A DNA stretch of 24,068 bases from Clostridium_AI sp002297865. Lineage in GTDB: Bacteria > Bacillota > Clostridia > Lachnospirales > Lachnospiraceae. This document shows positions 1-7,181 of this stretch, piece after piece (position 1 is the first letter of the stretch; every line of letters begins with the position of its first letter). A program made the translations under genes and the position numbers. The stretch is from the NCBI GenBank assembly GCA_937903005.1, contig CALFNR010000190.1, positions 1 to 24,068 of the forward strand, read 5' to 3'. The notes beneath the pieces were generated by a model, which was not told the origin of the DNA, searched no databases, and worked only from the letters and a program-made list of their open reading frames with translations.

Positions 1-122
1 GTTTTGGCTAGCGCAACACTACAGAAAAATTGCACTTCTAAATAGAACTTGCGAAAGAATATAGACATATTGAAAATTATTCAAATTGTATACTTAAATA
101 TTAACCTAATAATAAATAAAGT

Positions 123-1859
123 ATGAAGTTTAGATGTTTTTTTTTAATGGCAAGTATAGCCATGTTTAGTAGTCCGTCTAGCGCTCAAGACTTGACAATC
201 CATGTTAATAAAAAAGGGAAGGTAGGTTTTGTTGATAAAAATGGGACTGAAGTAGTTAAGTGTATTTATGAAAGCGCATATCCGTTTTCAGATGGTTACG
301 CTATAGTAAGCAAGTCCGGTAAGTCTGGCATTATAAATGAAAAAGGTGAGGTCGTTCTTCCGTTGAAGTATTCTTCAATTCTTCCATGGAGTGGCAATAC
401 TTATCTTGTGAAGTCTGGCAAATTACAAGGCTTGGCAAGTAAGGACGGAAAAATAATACTTCCCGCAAAATATTCTTATATTTCCAAGCCCAATTGTTAT
501 GGAAAGGCTTTGGTAGCGGTTGGTGGAAAAGCCACTTCTGTAGGGAGGAAACAGTACATGCAGAATGCAAAATTAGGTATTGTTGATAAAAATGGAAATA
601 TTTTAGTAACCCCAAAGTTTAAGTCTCTTTATGAATTCACAAAGAATATGAATGGGGTAGCCCCTTATGGCGGTGGCCTGGCAATGCAAGGGGATCTTTT
701 TTATGTTACAGATACACTGAAGACAGATTGTTCTTATTTAGGATTTAACAAAAACTATTCTACAGATAAGGCCGGTGTTATGGATGGTAATGGCAATGAG
801 ATACTGAAGACAGGTCTTTATAGTCAAGTTATGATGCCATGTGATGGTATGGTTAGATACTATATAATTAAAAACAATGAAACATATTGTGGTTATCATA
901 ACCTGAGTAATGGAAAGAAAATTGAAGCTTGTAGGATTAAATCGAAAATACAAGACATAACATTCATAACACATGGAGATTTTGCTGGTGATATGGCTCC
1001 CGTGAATGACGGCTCGTGGCATTTTATAAATAAGGAAGGACAAACTGTAAGAAAGGATTATAAAGGTATAAAGTTTGATAATCATGGCTTATGGGCTGCA
1101 TTGTCTGTTTCTGGAAAATGGGATGTTTTTGACTTGCAGAATAAAGATATAAAAGAATTGTCGGATTATGATGATATAAATTTCCCCGACACAGATGGAA
1201 ACGACATGATATATGTTGTAAAGAAAGACAATCATTATGGTGCTATAAACAAAAGTGGCAACGAAGCTATTCCTTTTATTTATGATAATGCAACTGGTGT
1301 AGTACATGGATTTATCTGTGTTAATAAAGATGGAAAGTGGGGCGTTGTTTCATGTGTAGGAAGTAAGATCGTACCAATAGAATACGATAGTATTTTGCTT
1401 CCGTCAGAACGTAGCACTACAGATTTTTGGGCTAAGTTCAATGGTAAGTATTATCATTTCAACTCTTCAGCCCAGAAACTTTCATCAGTTGGTTATGCTG
1501 CAGTTTCAAATTTTGTAAAAGGTATAGCCCATGTTCGTCCTGCAGATATGACATTGGAAAATACAGAAGTTAATCGAGCACAGATGTTTGTACCTAATAC
1601 AGTACATAAGGATATAGAACAGGTGGATATCGAAAAATCTAAAGATGCCTTTGGTATATTGGTAAACACAAATGACCAGGTGGTGTTCTCATTACCTGTG
1701 TCTACACTTTATATAGGTGATGTATTTAACAATTTGTCCAAGCAGAATTTCCGAAACTTGAATAAATCAGAAGAAAAGGATATTCTTCTTCAAGTGACGA
1801 AGGAAAACCGTAGCTATGATTTGAAGTCAACTTTAAGTGAAGATGAATGGAACTATTAA
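123..1859 (+). CDS. Secreted WG-repeat protein
   Basis: A 578-residue protein with an N-terminal signal peptide (basic start, hydrophobic core, likely cut at SSA|QD around residue 21). Most of the chain is made of about nine degenerate WG-type repeats, each with a G-[ILVF]-[IV]-[DN]-x-x-G core followed by a hydrophobic-P-x-x-[FY] segment; clear examples are GFVDKNGTEVV, GIINEKGEVVLPLKY, GIVDKNGNILVTPKF, GAINKSGNEAIPFIY and GVVSCVGSKIVPIEY. WG repeats form beta-propeller-like binding surfaces with no fixed substrate; the partner is unknown. It is the first gene of seven closely spaced genes for exported proteins, so it probably binds another member of the set or an envelope component. The last 60 or so residues lack repeats. 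No convincing -7/-33 promoter is seen in the 122 bases upstream. The repeat assignment is secure; the role is not. Confidence 0.88.
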   Translation: MKFRCFFLMASIAMFSSPSSAQDLTIHVNKKGKVGFVDKNGTEVVKCIYESAYPFSDGYAIVSKSGKSGIINEKGEVVLPLKYSSILPWSGNTYLVKSGKLQGLASKDGKIILPAKYSYISKPNCYGKALVAVGGKATSVGRKQYMQNAKLGIVDKNGNILVTPKFKSLYEFTKNMNGVAPYGGGLAMQGDLFYVTDTLKTDCSYLGFNKNYSTDKAGVMDGNGNEILKTGLYSQVMMPCDGMVRYYIIKNNETYCGYHNLSNGKKIEACRIKSKIQDITFITHGDFAGDMAPVNDGSWHFINKEGQTVRKDYKGIKFDNHGLWAALSVSGKWDVFDLQNKDIKELSDYDDINFPDTDGNDMIYVVKKDNHYGAINKSGNEAIPFIYDNATGVVHGFICVNKDGKWGVVSCVGSKIVPIEYDSILLPSERSTTDFWAKFNGKYYHFNSSAQKLSSVGYAAVSNFVKGIAHVRPADMTLENTEVNRAQMFVPNTVHKDIEQVDIEKSKDAFGILVNTNDQVVFSLPVSTLYIGDVFNNLSKQNFRNLNKSEEKDILLQVTKENRSYDLKSTLSEDEWNY

Positions 1860-1872
1860 AAGGATACTTATT

Positions 1873-3102
1873 ATGAAAAAAACAATATTTACACTCCTGA
1901 TGGGAGTTTCAGTTATGGCATCTTATGCCCAAACCGACGATAATGATATTATGAACTATCGCCGAAGTTCTTTATATTCTTTGATGATAAACCATACAGA
2001 CCAGCAATTTGCCGGTGAAATAAAGGAGGCATTCCTGCAGATACCAGTTCCTGACAAATTCAACAACCATGATCTTAGTGTGAAAGTACTGAATCTGGAC
2101 AAAAAACTTGAAGGCGCAAAGAGTGATAAGGAAAACCCTGTAATTTCAGAGTTCTTGAAAAACAACAATGTGGCAAGTCGTCTTGTTGCAAGATGGTTCA
2201 ACAGAGATATGTATACTGGTAACTGCAATATGGATTTGGTCAAGGAGAGAGGCCTTTATAATGCCACAGAGTTCGATCTTCAGTTGGCTAAGCACTCAGC
2301 TCGCGGAATGGCAATGCTACAGGATGCTGGTGAGGAACTTATCGGTAATACATTTGTTGTTGTAAACGACATACGATATATAGACAAGAACAAAGGTGCA
2401 AAAACTGCAGGACTGTTTCTTAGGGCATTAGGACAGGTAGCGGCTGCCGCAACAGGCAACAATAACTTTGGAGATTTAGGAAATTCGCTTGGTGACATTA
2501 CTGAAACCCTAAAGGGTTTTACTGTAAAAATCAATACTTTTTTGTATAGGCTTGAATGGGATAAAGACAAAGCAGACAATTTCTATCGTAACCAATATGG
2601 TGTAGACAATGATGAAGAGAAAAAGGAGAATTTCGACAAAAATCGTGGTTGTTACAGTTTGAAGTATGTTGGTAAGGTTGAGAGTAAAGGTGGAACAACA
2701 TCTTTCCTTGGTATTAAGGAGGATGAACCAGTGATGATGGTAAGAAAGGCTTGCCAGCGTGCGATAGACGAGAATGTGGCAGATTTGCAACGCAGCTATG
2801 AAGAATTCCGTGCAAAGACCCCATTGGTAACAGTTGATCCTCTTACTGCTTATATTGGCAAAAAAGAAGGAATTACTTCAGAATCAAGGTTTGAGGTGCT
2901 GGAAGTAGTGGAGATGGAAGACGGTACGCACAAATATAATAAGGTAGGCGAAATCCAACCGGTGGAAGGCCAGATTTGGGACAATAGATTCATGGCAGAA
3001 GAGGAAGGTGCTGCAGGAAGCAACTTGAAGTATACCACTTTCCGTACTGTCAGTGGCAAAGACTTTGCTAAAGGAATGTTGATTAGAGAAATATGTAAAT
3101 AA
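1873..3102 (+). CDS. Exported protein of unknown family, 409 aa
   Basis: The reading frame is open from 1837, overlapping the previous gene, but the ATG at 1873 is preferred. It follows an AAAAGGA ribosome-binding-like stretch, lies 13 nt after the preceding stop, and starts a classical signal peptide (MKKTIFTLLMG...YA|QT). I do not recognise the family. Visible features are an acidic and amide-rich mature N-terminus, a run with a regular helical look around LAKHSARGMAMLQDAGEELI, a small hydrophobic Gly/Ala-rich segment (GLFLRALGQVAAAATG) that could touch the membrane or pack in a core, then a charged region rich in Asp, Lys and Glu. It is the second of seven co-directional genes and is probably co-transcribed. 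It probably acts in the periplasm or at the outer membrane; no enzyme motif is seen. Confidence 0.85.
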   Translation: MKKTIFTLLMGVSVMASYAQTDDNDIMNYRRSSLYSLMINHTDQQFAGEIKEAFLQIPVPDKFNNHDLSVKVLNLDKKLEGAKSDKENPVISEFLKNNNVASRLVARWFNRDMYTGNCNMDLVKERGLYNATEFDLQLAKHSARGMAMLQDAGEELIGNTFVVVNDIRYIDKNKGAKTAGLFLRALGQVAAAATGNNNFGDLGNSLGDITETLKGFTVKINTFLYRLEWDKDKADNFYRNQYGVDNDEEKKENFDKNRGCYSLKYVGKVESKGGTTSFLGIKEDEPVMMVRKACQRAIDENVADLQRSYEEFRAKTPLVTVDPLTAYIGKKEGITSESRFEVLEVVEMEDGTHKYNKVGEIQPVEGQIWDNRFMAEEEGAAGSNLKYTTFRTVSGKDFAKGMLIREICK

Positions 3103-3113
3103 AAAATAAGGAA

Positions 3114-3581
3114 ATGAAAAAGATTTATTTATTGCTTCTGATGCTTGTAGTGGCTATTGGCTCTGTTGCTGCGAAAGGCGACAAAATTCCCGATTATGAT
3201 ATAATCGGAGCTGGTTCAGGGAATGAAGGTATGGTACTTGTTAAGGTCTTTGTCTATTCTAAGTCTTCAAGTGATCAGGATTTGAAACGTGCTGCAGTTC
3301 ATGGTGTTGTGTTTCGTGGCTGTACAGGCAATAACAGTGGCTCGAAGCAGCCGGCAATGGCATCGTCTGATGCCGAATCCAGCCATGCAGCTTTCTGCAA
3401 GGACTTTTTTGCAGACGATGGTGAATGTCAGAATTATGCAAGTATAATAGCTGGCTCTTATGAGCGTGTAAAAACTTCAAAGGGGTATAAGAACGGTGCA
3501 ATTGTGCAGGTCGACAAGAGAGCCTTACGCAAGGCTTTGGAAAAAGCCGGCGTTGTGCGTTCGTTGAGTTCTGGTTTTTAA
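3114..3581 (+). CDS. Small exported protein, LPP20/FlgT-like paralogue A
   Basis: 155 residues with a signal peptide (MKKIYLLLLMLVVAIGSVAA, cut before KGD). The mature part matches the product of 4184-4666 in layout. A beta strand (VLVKVFVYSK) is followed by a helix of the form AAVHGVVFRG, then FFADDGECQNYAS, then a strand and a closing amphipathic helix RALRKALEKAGVV. Strand, then a helix with regular Ala/hydrophobic spacing, is how LPP20/FlgT-N-like envelope proteins look, so I suggest that relation without certainty. The start follows AAGGAA and is 11 nt after the previous stop. It is the only member of the seven-gene set whose mature end is not Gln. Function is unknown; together with its paralogue it flanks the beta-barrel gene, which suggests a shared complex. 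Confidence 0.82.
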   Translation: MKKIYLLLLMLVVAIGSVAAKGDKIPDYDIIGAGSGNEGMVLVKVFVYSKSSSDQDLKRAAVHGVVFRGCTGNNSGSKQPAMASSDAESSHAAFCKDFFADDGECQNYASIIAGSYERVKTSKGYKNGAIVQVDKRALRKALEKAGVVRSLSSGF

Positions 3582-3602
3582 TATTATATAAATGTTTTTA
3601 TC

Positions 3603-4172
3603 ATGAAGAATTTAATCGTATTAGTTTTGTCTATATTGTCAGTACCTGCATTCGGACAGTATAGAGAAGTAAAAATGCCCAATAAACCGCAACAGTCCAA
3701 TTACAGGGATTATAGTTCTGAAAATAAAGGCTTTTGGTATTCTGTTGAGGCTGAAGGTGGAAGCAGTATTATCGAACATTCGCGCAATTTGCAGTATGCT
3801 GCAGTTACTTTTACTGGTGGCTATCGCCTTTCCGAATATCTAAGGCTTGGTGCTGGTTTTGGCGGTAAAATGTATGTGAACAATTCCGAGGTGCGCAATG
3901 TCAATACAAAATACGGCATTCCAATCTTTGCTAACGTTCGTGGAAATTTCATTTCAGCTTATGATAGAGATGGTGTTCCTTTTTGGTCTGTAAATGTTGG
4001 AGGAATTACTCAGGAAGGATTTTATTTTAGTCCATCTGTTGGTTATAGCTTCGGTGGACTTCGCAATAATTTTCAGATAGGTTTGGCATATACGTATACT
4101 AGATTTAAGGATAATAGTGAAGTTAACCGTAATATAAGCTATTTAGGTTTAAAGTTGGGTTATGAATTTTAA
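3603..4172 (+). CDS. Small outer-membrane beta-barrel protein
   Basis: 189 residues. The signal peptide ends at FG|QY (about residue 19) and is followed by a short polar linker rich in Pro, Gln and Asn. From about residue 45 onward the chain alternates polar and hydrophobic residues in amphipathic strands split by turns (WYSVEAEGGSS, YAAVTFTGGYRLS, LRLGAGFGGKMYV, FWSVNVGGI, FYFSPSVGYSFG, FQIGLAYTYTRF) and ends in ISYLGLKLGYEF. A terminal aromatic after a last amphipathic strand is the usual BAM recognition signal. The length suits an eight-stranded barrel of the opacity/OmpA-barrel type. It sits between two paralogous small exported proteins and probably gives the gene set an outer-membrane anchor or pore. 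The fold assignment is good; the ligand is unknown. Confidence 0.87.
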   Translation: MKNLIVLVLSILSVPAFGQYREVKMPNKPQQSNYRDYSSENKGFWYSVEAEGGSSIIEHSRNLQYAAVTFTGGYRLSEYLRLGAGFGGKMYVNNSEVRNVNTKYGIPIFANVRGNFISAYDRDGVPFWSVNVGGITQEGFYFSPSVGYSFGGLRNNFQIGLAYTYTRFKDNSEVNRNISYLGLKLGYEF

Positions 4173-4183
4173 GTAAATTAATT

Positions 4184-4666
4184 ATGAAAAGGATTTTTCT
4201 TTCAATTTTTGCTGTTTTCCTGTTCTTTTTCACTGCATCGGCTCAACGCAGTACTGTTTACGACCACGCGTCTATTAAATGTATAGGTGTAGAGCTTGAT
4301 GGCTCAGAGACTTTACGCGTGTTAGGCTATGGACGAAATAGGGCTGATGCCAAAGAACAGGCAATGAAAAATGCCGTTTGGGCTGTTGTCTTTTCAGGCA
4401 TACGCGATGGAGTTTCAGGGTGCAATATGCGACCTTTGGTTACAGAGGTAAATGCTCAGGAGCGGTATGAGGATTATTTCAATTTATTCTTCTCTGACGG
4501 TGGAGACTATAAACAATATGTTTCTTTGCGTGATACAAAGAAAAGATCTGCTAGCAGAGAAAAGGATAAGGTAGGATATACCTACGAAATGACAATTAGA
4601 GTTCTACGCTCTCAGTTGAAAGCACGTCTAAAAGCTGATAACGTAATAGATAAAAATCACTTGTAA
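4184..4666 (+). CDS. Small exported protein, LPP20/FlgT-like paralogue B
   Basis: 160 residues with a signal peptide cut at SA|QR. The mature protein has a strand LRVLGYGRNRADAKEQAMKN followed by AVWAVVFSGIRDG. The GYG strand followed by regularly spaced Ala in a helix (ADAKEQAMKNA) is the pattern of LPP20/FlgT-N-like proteins. YEDYFNLFFSDGGDYKQYVS and a final helix LRSQLKARLKADNVI match FFADDGECQNYAS and RALRKALEKAGVV of the 3114-3581 product, so the two are paralogues that have diverged. It begins 11 nt after the beta-barrel gene. In other bacteria such domains belong to outer-membrane-associated lipoproteins and flagellar or curli-type accessory proteins; this copy has no lipobox Cys, so it is probably periplasmic. 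The exact role is unknown. Confidence 0.83.
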   Translation: MKRIFLSIFAVFLFFFTASAQRSTVYDHASIKCIGVELDGSETLRVLGYGRNRADAKEQAMKNAVWAVVFSGIRDGVSGCNMRPLVTEVNAQERYEDYFNLFFSDGGDYKQYVSLRDTKKRSASREKDKVGYTYEMTIRVLRSQLKARLKADNVIDKNHL

Positions 4667-4679
4667 AAACTATGAAATT

Positions 4680-5633
4680 ATGAAGATAAAATATTTTTTG
4701 TCAATGGTGTTGTTGTCGTTATCGGCACTCACCGCTTTCGGACAGGCAAAGAAACCTACGCTCATGGTTATGCCTAGTGATGCTTGGTGTAACGAGCATG
4801 GGTATACGCAAGAGTTTGACAATCAAGGTGTAAAAGAGAAAGTTTCTGACTTTAAAACTGCTGTGGCAAACGACAAACAATTGAATGCAGTCATTTCAAA
4901 GATAAATAGTTTGATGGCAGATAGAGGGTTCCCTCTTAAAGATTTGCAGCAAACTATAAAAAGCATGAATAGCGATGCTGCAGAAGATGCTTTGATAACG
5001 AGTAAGACAGGCTCGTCTGTAGCTGAAACACCTTTAGATCGCTTGCGTAGGAGAGCAAAGGCTGACATAATATTGGAGTTGGACTGGACGGTAAATAATG
5101 TAGGGCCTAAAAGTTCCATAACATATAATCTCCGTGCACTCGACGCTTATTCCAACAAGCAAGTAGCTGGAGCTGAGGGAACGGGTAAAGGCTCTTTTTC
5201 TGCTGAAATTCCAGTTCTCCTGGAAGAGGCTGTTCAAGACCACATGGACATGTTCTGTGAGCGACTGCAAAATCATTTTGATGATATGATGGCAAACGGG
5301 CGAGAGGTTTCTCTTACAATGAAGGTCTTTGACAATGGTTCAGGACTGGACTTTGAGAAAGAATATGGTGATTATGAATTGAATGAAGTTATAGACAATT
5401 GGCTTAGCGACAATTGTGTAAACCATCGTTTCAACAAGTCGGATGCGACAGAAACGACTTTAATGTATGAACAGGTGAGAATTCCTCTTTATAAGGATAA
5501 TGGACAGGCTATGGATACATACAGCTTCGCCCGTAACATGGCAAGATATTTCAAGGCTGCGCCTTATAATATACCGATAAAGGTCGTGAATAAGGGACTT
5601 GGAAAGTGTGAGATGATTTTTGGTGAAAAATAA
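4680..5633 (+). CDS. Exported DUF6175-like protein with CsgG/LpoB-like features
   Basis: 317 residues; signal peptide MKIKYFLSMVLLSLSALTAFG cut before QAKK. The mature N-terminus reads PTLMVMPSDAWCNEHGY, then a helix with ISKINSLMADRGFPLKDL, then RRRAKADIILELDWTVNN. The last is followed by a strand pair and a residue pattern (YNLRALDAYSNKQVAGAEGTGKG) typical of CsgG/LpoB-type periplasmic domains, where a small degradable enzyme-like fold is used for binding rather than catalysis. From memory the sequence resembles the uncharacterised Bacteroidetes family DUF6175, which I cannot confirm here. It starts 13 nt after the previous stop and is the sixth of seven genes. A second domain occupies about residues 205-317. 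It is probably an envelope assembly or accessory subunit; there is no lipobox. Confidence 0.83.
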   Translation: MKIKYFLSMVLLSLSALTAFGQAKKPTLMVMPSDAWCNEHGYTQEFDNQGVKEKVSDFKTAVANDKQLNAVISKINSLMADRGFPLKDLQQTIKSMNSDAAEDALITSKTGSSVAETPLDRLRRRAKADIILELDWTVNNVGPKSSITYNLRALDAYSNKQVAGAEGTGKGSFSAEIPVLLEEAVQDHMDMFCERLQNHFDDMMANGREVSLTMKVFDNGSGLDFEKEYGDYELNEVIDNWLSDNCVNHRFNKSDATETTLMYEQVRIPLYKDNGQAMDTYSFARNMARYFKAAPYNIPIKVVNKGLGKCEMIFGEK

Positions 5634-5644
5634 ATTCTGCGATT

Positions 5645-6601
5645 ATGAAAATGAATTATATTAAATATTTCATCCTGTCTGTTCTTTTGTTCAATTTGAA
5701 TTTTGTGAATGCACAGGAGTGCAATATTCCTATTTCTGTTGTTATTGACAAGGGATTTGCGAATGTTACCGATGAGACGGCTTCTGTATTGGCAACACAA
5801 TTGGAGCGTGTCATTACCCAGTCTAAGTTGGATGTAGGATGGCATAATGCAAATTTCGCTATAACGGCAAAGTTTGATCAGATAGACCGTTATGTTGTGG
5901 ATGGTGCTCCAGCCCAACTTGTGAATGTCTTTGGAGTTACATTATATTTGGTTGATGTTTATAACCAGAAGTTGTTTAATTCTATTTATGTAGAAGTTAA
6001 AGGAGTAGGGGCAAATGAAACTAAGGCTTCCCTTAATGCTGTACGCCAGTTGAACTGCGACAATGGTAAAATAGAAGCATTTCTTTCAGGGTTAAAACAA
6101 AAAATCATATATTACTATGATTCTCAGCTTCCGTCAATAATTAAAGATGCCAAGACAAAGGCTTCCATGAAGAATTATGAAGAAGCTCTTGCGATGCTTG
6201 CTGTTGTTCCTACTTGTTGCAATGGCTATGACAAGGCTATGAAAGAAGCTCTGAGAATTTATATTCTCTACCGTGATTCATATTTTCTGAAGCAGTTGAA
6301 CAGAGCAAAGGCTTTATGGGCCGCTAATCCTACACAAGATGGCAGTGTGGAGGTTGTTGCCATCTTGTCGGGTGTTGATCCTGATGCGAAATGTTATCCT
6401 GAGGCAATGAAACTTCTGTCTCAAGTCGCAAAGGTTGTGAAAACTGATGTTGATTATGAGACAAAGAAAAAATATGAAGATTCTGTTGCTCTCGAAAAAC
6501 TTCGTATCAATGCTATTGCTGAAATTGGTAAGGCTTTTGCTGCCAACAGACCGATAGATATTATGTTCTTGGGACATGGCGGTGGTGTAATTAGAAAATA
6601 A
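5645..6601 (+). CDS. Exported protein with CsgG-like N-domain and helical repeats
   Basis: 318 residues; the signal peptide ends at NA|QE. An N-terminal domain (about residues 27-150) has a strand-helix pattern including DETASVLATQLERVIT and then FAITAKFDQIDRYV, with VTLYLVDVYNQKLFNSIYVE and a helix from ANETKASLNAVRQL. This is like CsgG/LpoB-type proteins and like the preceding gene product. A helical TPR/SEL1-like stretch follows (AKTKASMKNYEEALAMLAVV, and further pairs to residue 290). An in-frame ATG two codons later (5651) is also possible. It is the last gene of the set, 11 nt after the previous stop, and a strong terminator follows its stop codon. The family is not recognised by name; it is probably a periplasmic scaffold or assembly partner of the other six proteins. 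Confidence 0.82.
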   Translation: MKMNYIKYFILSVLLFNLNFVNAQECNIPISVVIDKGFANVTDETASVLATQLERVITQSKLDVGWHNANFAITAKFDQIDRYVVDGAPAQLVNVFGVTLYLVDVYNQKLFNSIYVEVKGVGANETKASLNAVRQLNCDNGKIEAFLSGLKQKIIYYYDSQLPSIIKDAKTKASMKNYEEALAMLAVVPTCCNGYDKAMKEALRIYILYRDSYFLKQLNRAKALWAANPTQDGSVEVVAILSGVDPDAKCYPEAMKLLSQVAKVVKTDVDYETKKKYEDSVALEKLRINAIAEIGKAFAANRPIDIMFLGHGGGVIRK

Positions 6602-6616
6602 TCAGAAAATAATCAG

Positions 6617-6659
6617 AAAAAATTGGGTAATGGCTTTTTAGCTTTTACCCAATTTTTTT
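6617..6659 (+). terminator. Intrinsic terminator of the seven-gene exported-protein operon
   Basis: GGGTAA (6625-6630) pairs with TTACCC (6645-6650). The stem extends through TT/AA and then an A-run (6617-6622) pairing with a T-run (6653-6658), giving a 14-bp stem and a 14-nt loop with a U-tract on the 3' side. It begins 16 nt after the stop at 6601. It marks the end of the operon and the start of a separate regulatory region. Confidence 0.85.
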
Positions 6660-6700
6660 GATTTAAAAGTAAACCGCACGTATAACGGAAAAATTGACAG

Positions 6701-6765
6701 AAAGTCATATGTTTTGTCATAATAACTGAATATTTGTCATGATATTGTATTATATTTGTCATGAT
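6701..6765. repeat. TTTGTCAT direct repeats upstream of the micro-ORF
   Basis: TTTGTCAT occurs at 6713-6720, 6733-6740 and 6755-6762, about two helical turns apart (20 and 22 bp), with a fourth degenerate copy (AAAGTCAT) at 6701-6708. The last two copies share 14 identical bases (ATATTTGTCATGAT at 6730-6743 and 6752-6765). Same-face spacing upstream of a promoter suggests binding sites for a regulator. No such protein is identified here. Confidence 0.5.
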
Positions 6766-6814
6766 TTATATCAATTTACTATCATAATTTTAAATCGAAA
6801 CTGCCTTATTTTTG

Positions 6815-6826
6815 ATTGATATCAAT
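6815..6826. promoter_or_regulatory. Perfect 12-bp palindrome, possible operator
   Basis: ATTGATATCAAT is a perfect inverted repeat 36 bp before the -33 box of the promoter at 6862. It could be a dimeric-regulator site, but AT-rich DNA gives such palindromes by chance fairly often. Confidence 0.3.
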
Positions 6827-6861
6827 AAAAAGGACATATTTTGAAGAGAATGTGTATAAAA

Positions 6862-6893
6862 CTTGTGTGCGAGCACAAAAGGCATTACCTTTG
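6862..6893 (+). promoter_or_regulatory. Bacteroidetes-type promoter for the 30-codon ORF
   Basis: A perfect TAnnTTTG -7 box (TACCTTTG, 6886-6893) is preceded by TTG (6863-6865) with a 20-nt spacer. The TTG (-33) plus TAnnTTTG (-7) arrangement is the known sigma-ABfr-type promoter layout of Bacteroidetes. Transcription should start about 6899-6901, leaving a leader of about 87 nt before the ATG at 6987. Confidence 0.7.
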
Positions 6894-6930
6894 CATCAGA
6901 AATAAAGAAATAAGGTATTAAGAAGCTGCA

Positions 6931-6969
6931 ATGAGAGCAGCGGTAAAAAGATTGTTTAACGATAACTAA
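6931..6969 (+). CDS. Possible 12-codon leader peptide
   Basis: ATG at 6931 opens a 12-codon frame encoding MRAAVKRLFNDN, ending with TAA at 6967-6969, 17 nt before the start of the 30-codon ORF. It lies wholly inside the predicted leader of that transcript. It may be a translated leader that couples or times translation of the next ORF, or a chance short frame. There is no strong ribosome-binding site; only an AAG-rich stretch precedes it. Confidence 0.2.
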   Translation: MRAAVKRLFNDN

Positions 6970-6986
6970 AGAAAGGGAAAAAGATT

Positions 6987-7079
6987 ATGATTACTTTTAT
7001 GTTAGTAACAGCAAGTGTAGTAGCATTCGCAGTATTGGCAAGTGTAGGTATGAACATTGGTATGAAGCTTTACAAGTAA
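6987..7079 (+). CDS. Single-span membrane micro-protein, 30 aa
   Basis: A short ORF encodes a 30-residue peptide that starts MITFMLVTASVVAFAVLASV and ends GMNIGMKLYK. Residues 3-20 are hydrophobic, enough for one membrane span, and the C-terminus carries two Lys, which predicts N-out/C-in insertion. Support that it is real comes from context. It has its own Bacteroidetes-type promoter at 6862, a purine-rich GAAAGGGAAAAAG just before the ATG, and a strong hairpin terminator 37 nt after its stop, so the only likely product of this transcript is this peptide, unless the RNA itself is functional. I do not recognise the family. It is unlike typical toxins of type I systems in having no antisense RNA that I can see, but that is not ruled out. 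Confidence 0.6.
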   Translation: MITFMLVTASVVAFAVLASVGMNIGMKLYK

Positions 7080-7110
7080 TCTTCTGATTACATTTAGATT
7101 CATACATATC

Positions 7111-7166
7111 ATATAGAAAGCGGTTGGATAATGACCCGTAAGGTCTTTGTCCAACCGCTTTTTCTT
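7111..7166 (+). terminator. Two-tier hairpin terminator sharing its outer stem with the element at 15519
   Basis: Outer stem AAAGCGGTTGGA (7117-7128) pairs with TCCAACCGCTTT (7150-7161); an inner stem GACC (7133-7136) pairs with GGTC (7142-7145). A T-rich tail follows on the + side. It ends the micro-ORF transcript and lies 20 nt beyond the stop of the convergent Rpn gene, so it may serve both. The first 18 bases (7111-7128) are identical to 15519-15536. Confidence 0.8.
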
Positions 7167-7181
7167 TTTATTACATTCAAA

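Noticed and set aside
1837..1872. Upstream start for the 409-aa exported protein
   Set aside because: It would put 12 residues ahead of the signal peptide and overlaps the previous gene; the ATG at 1873 has a better ribosome-binding stretch.
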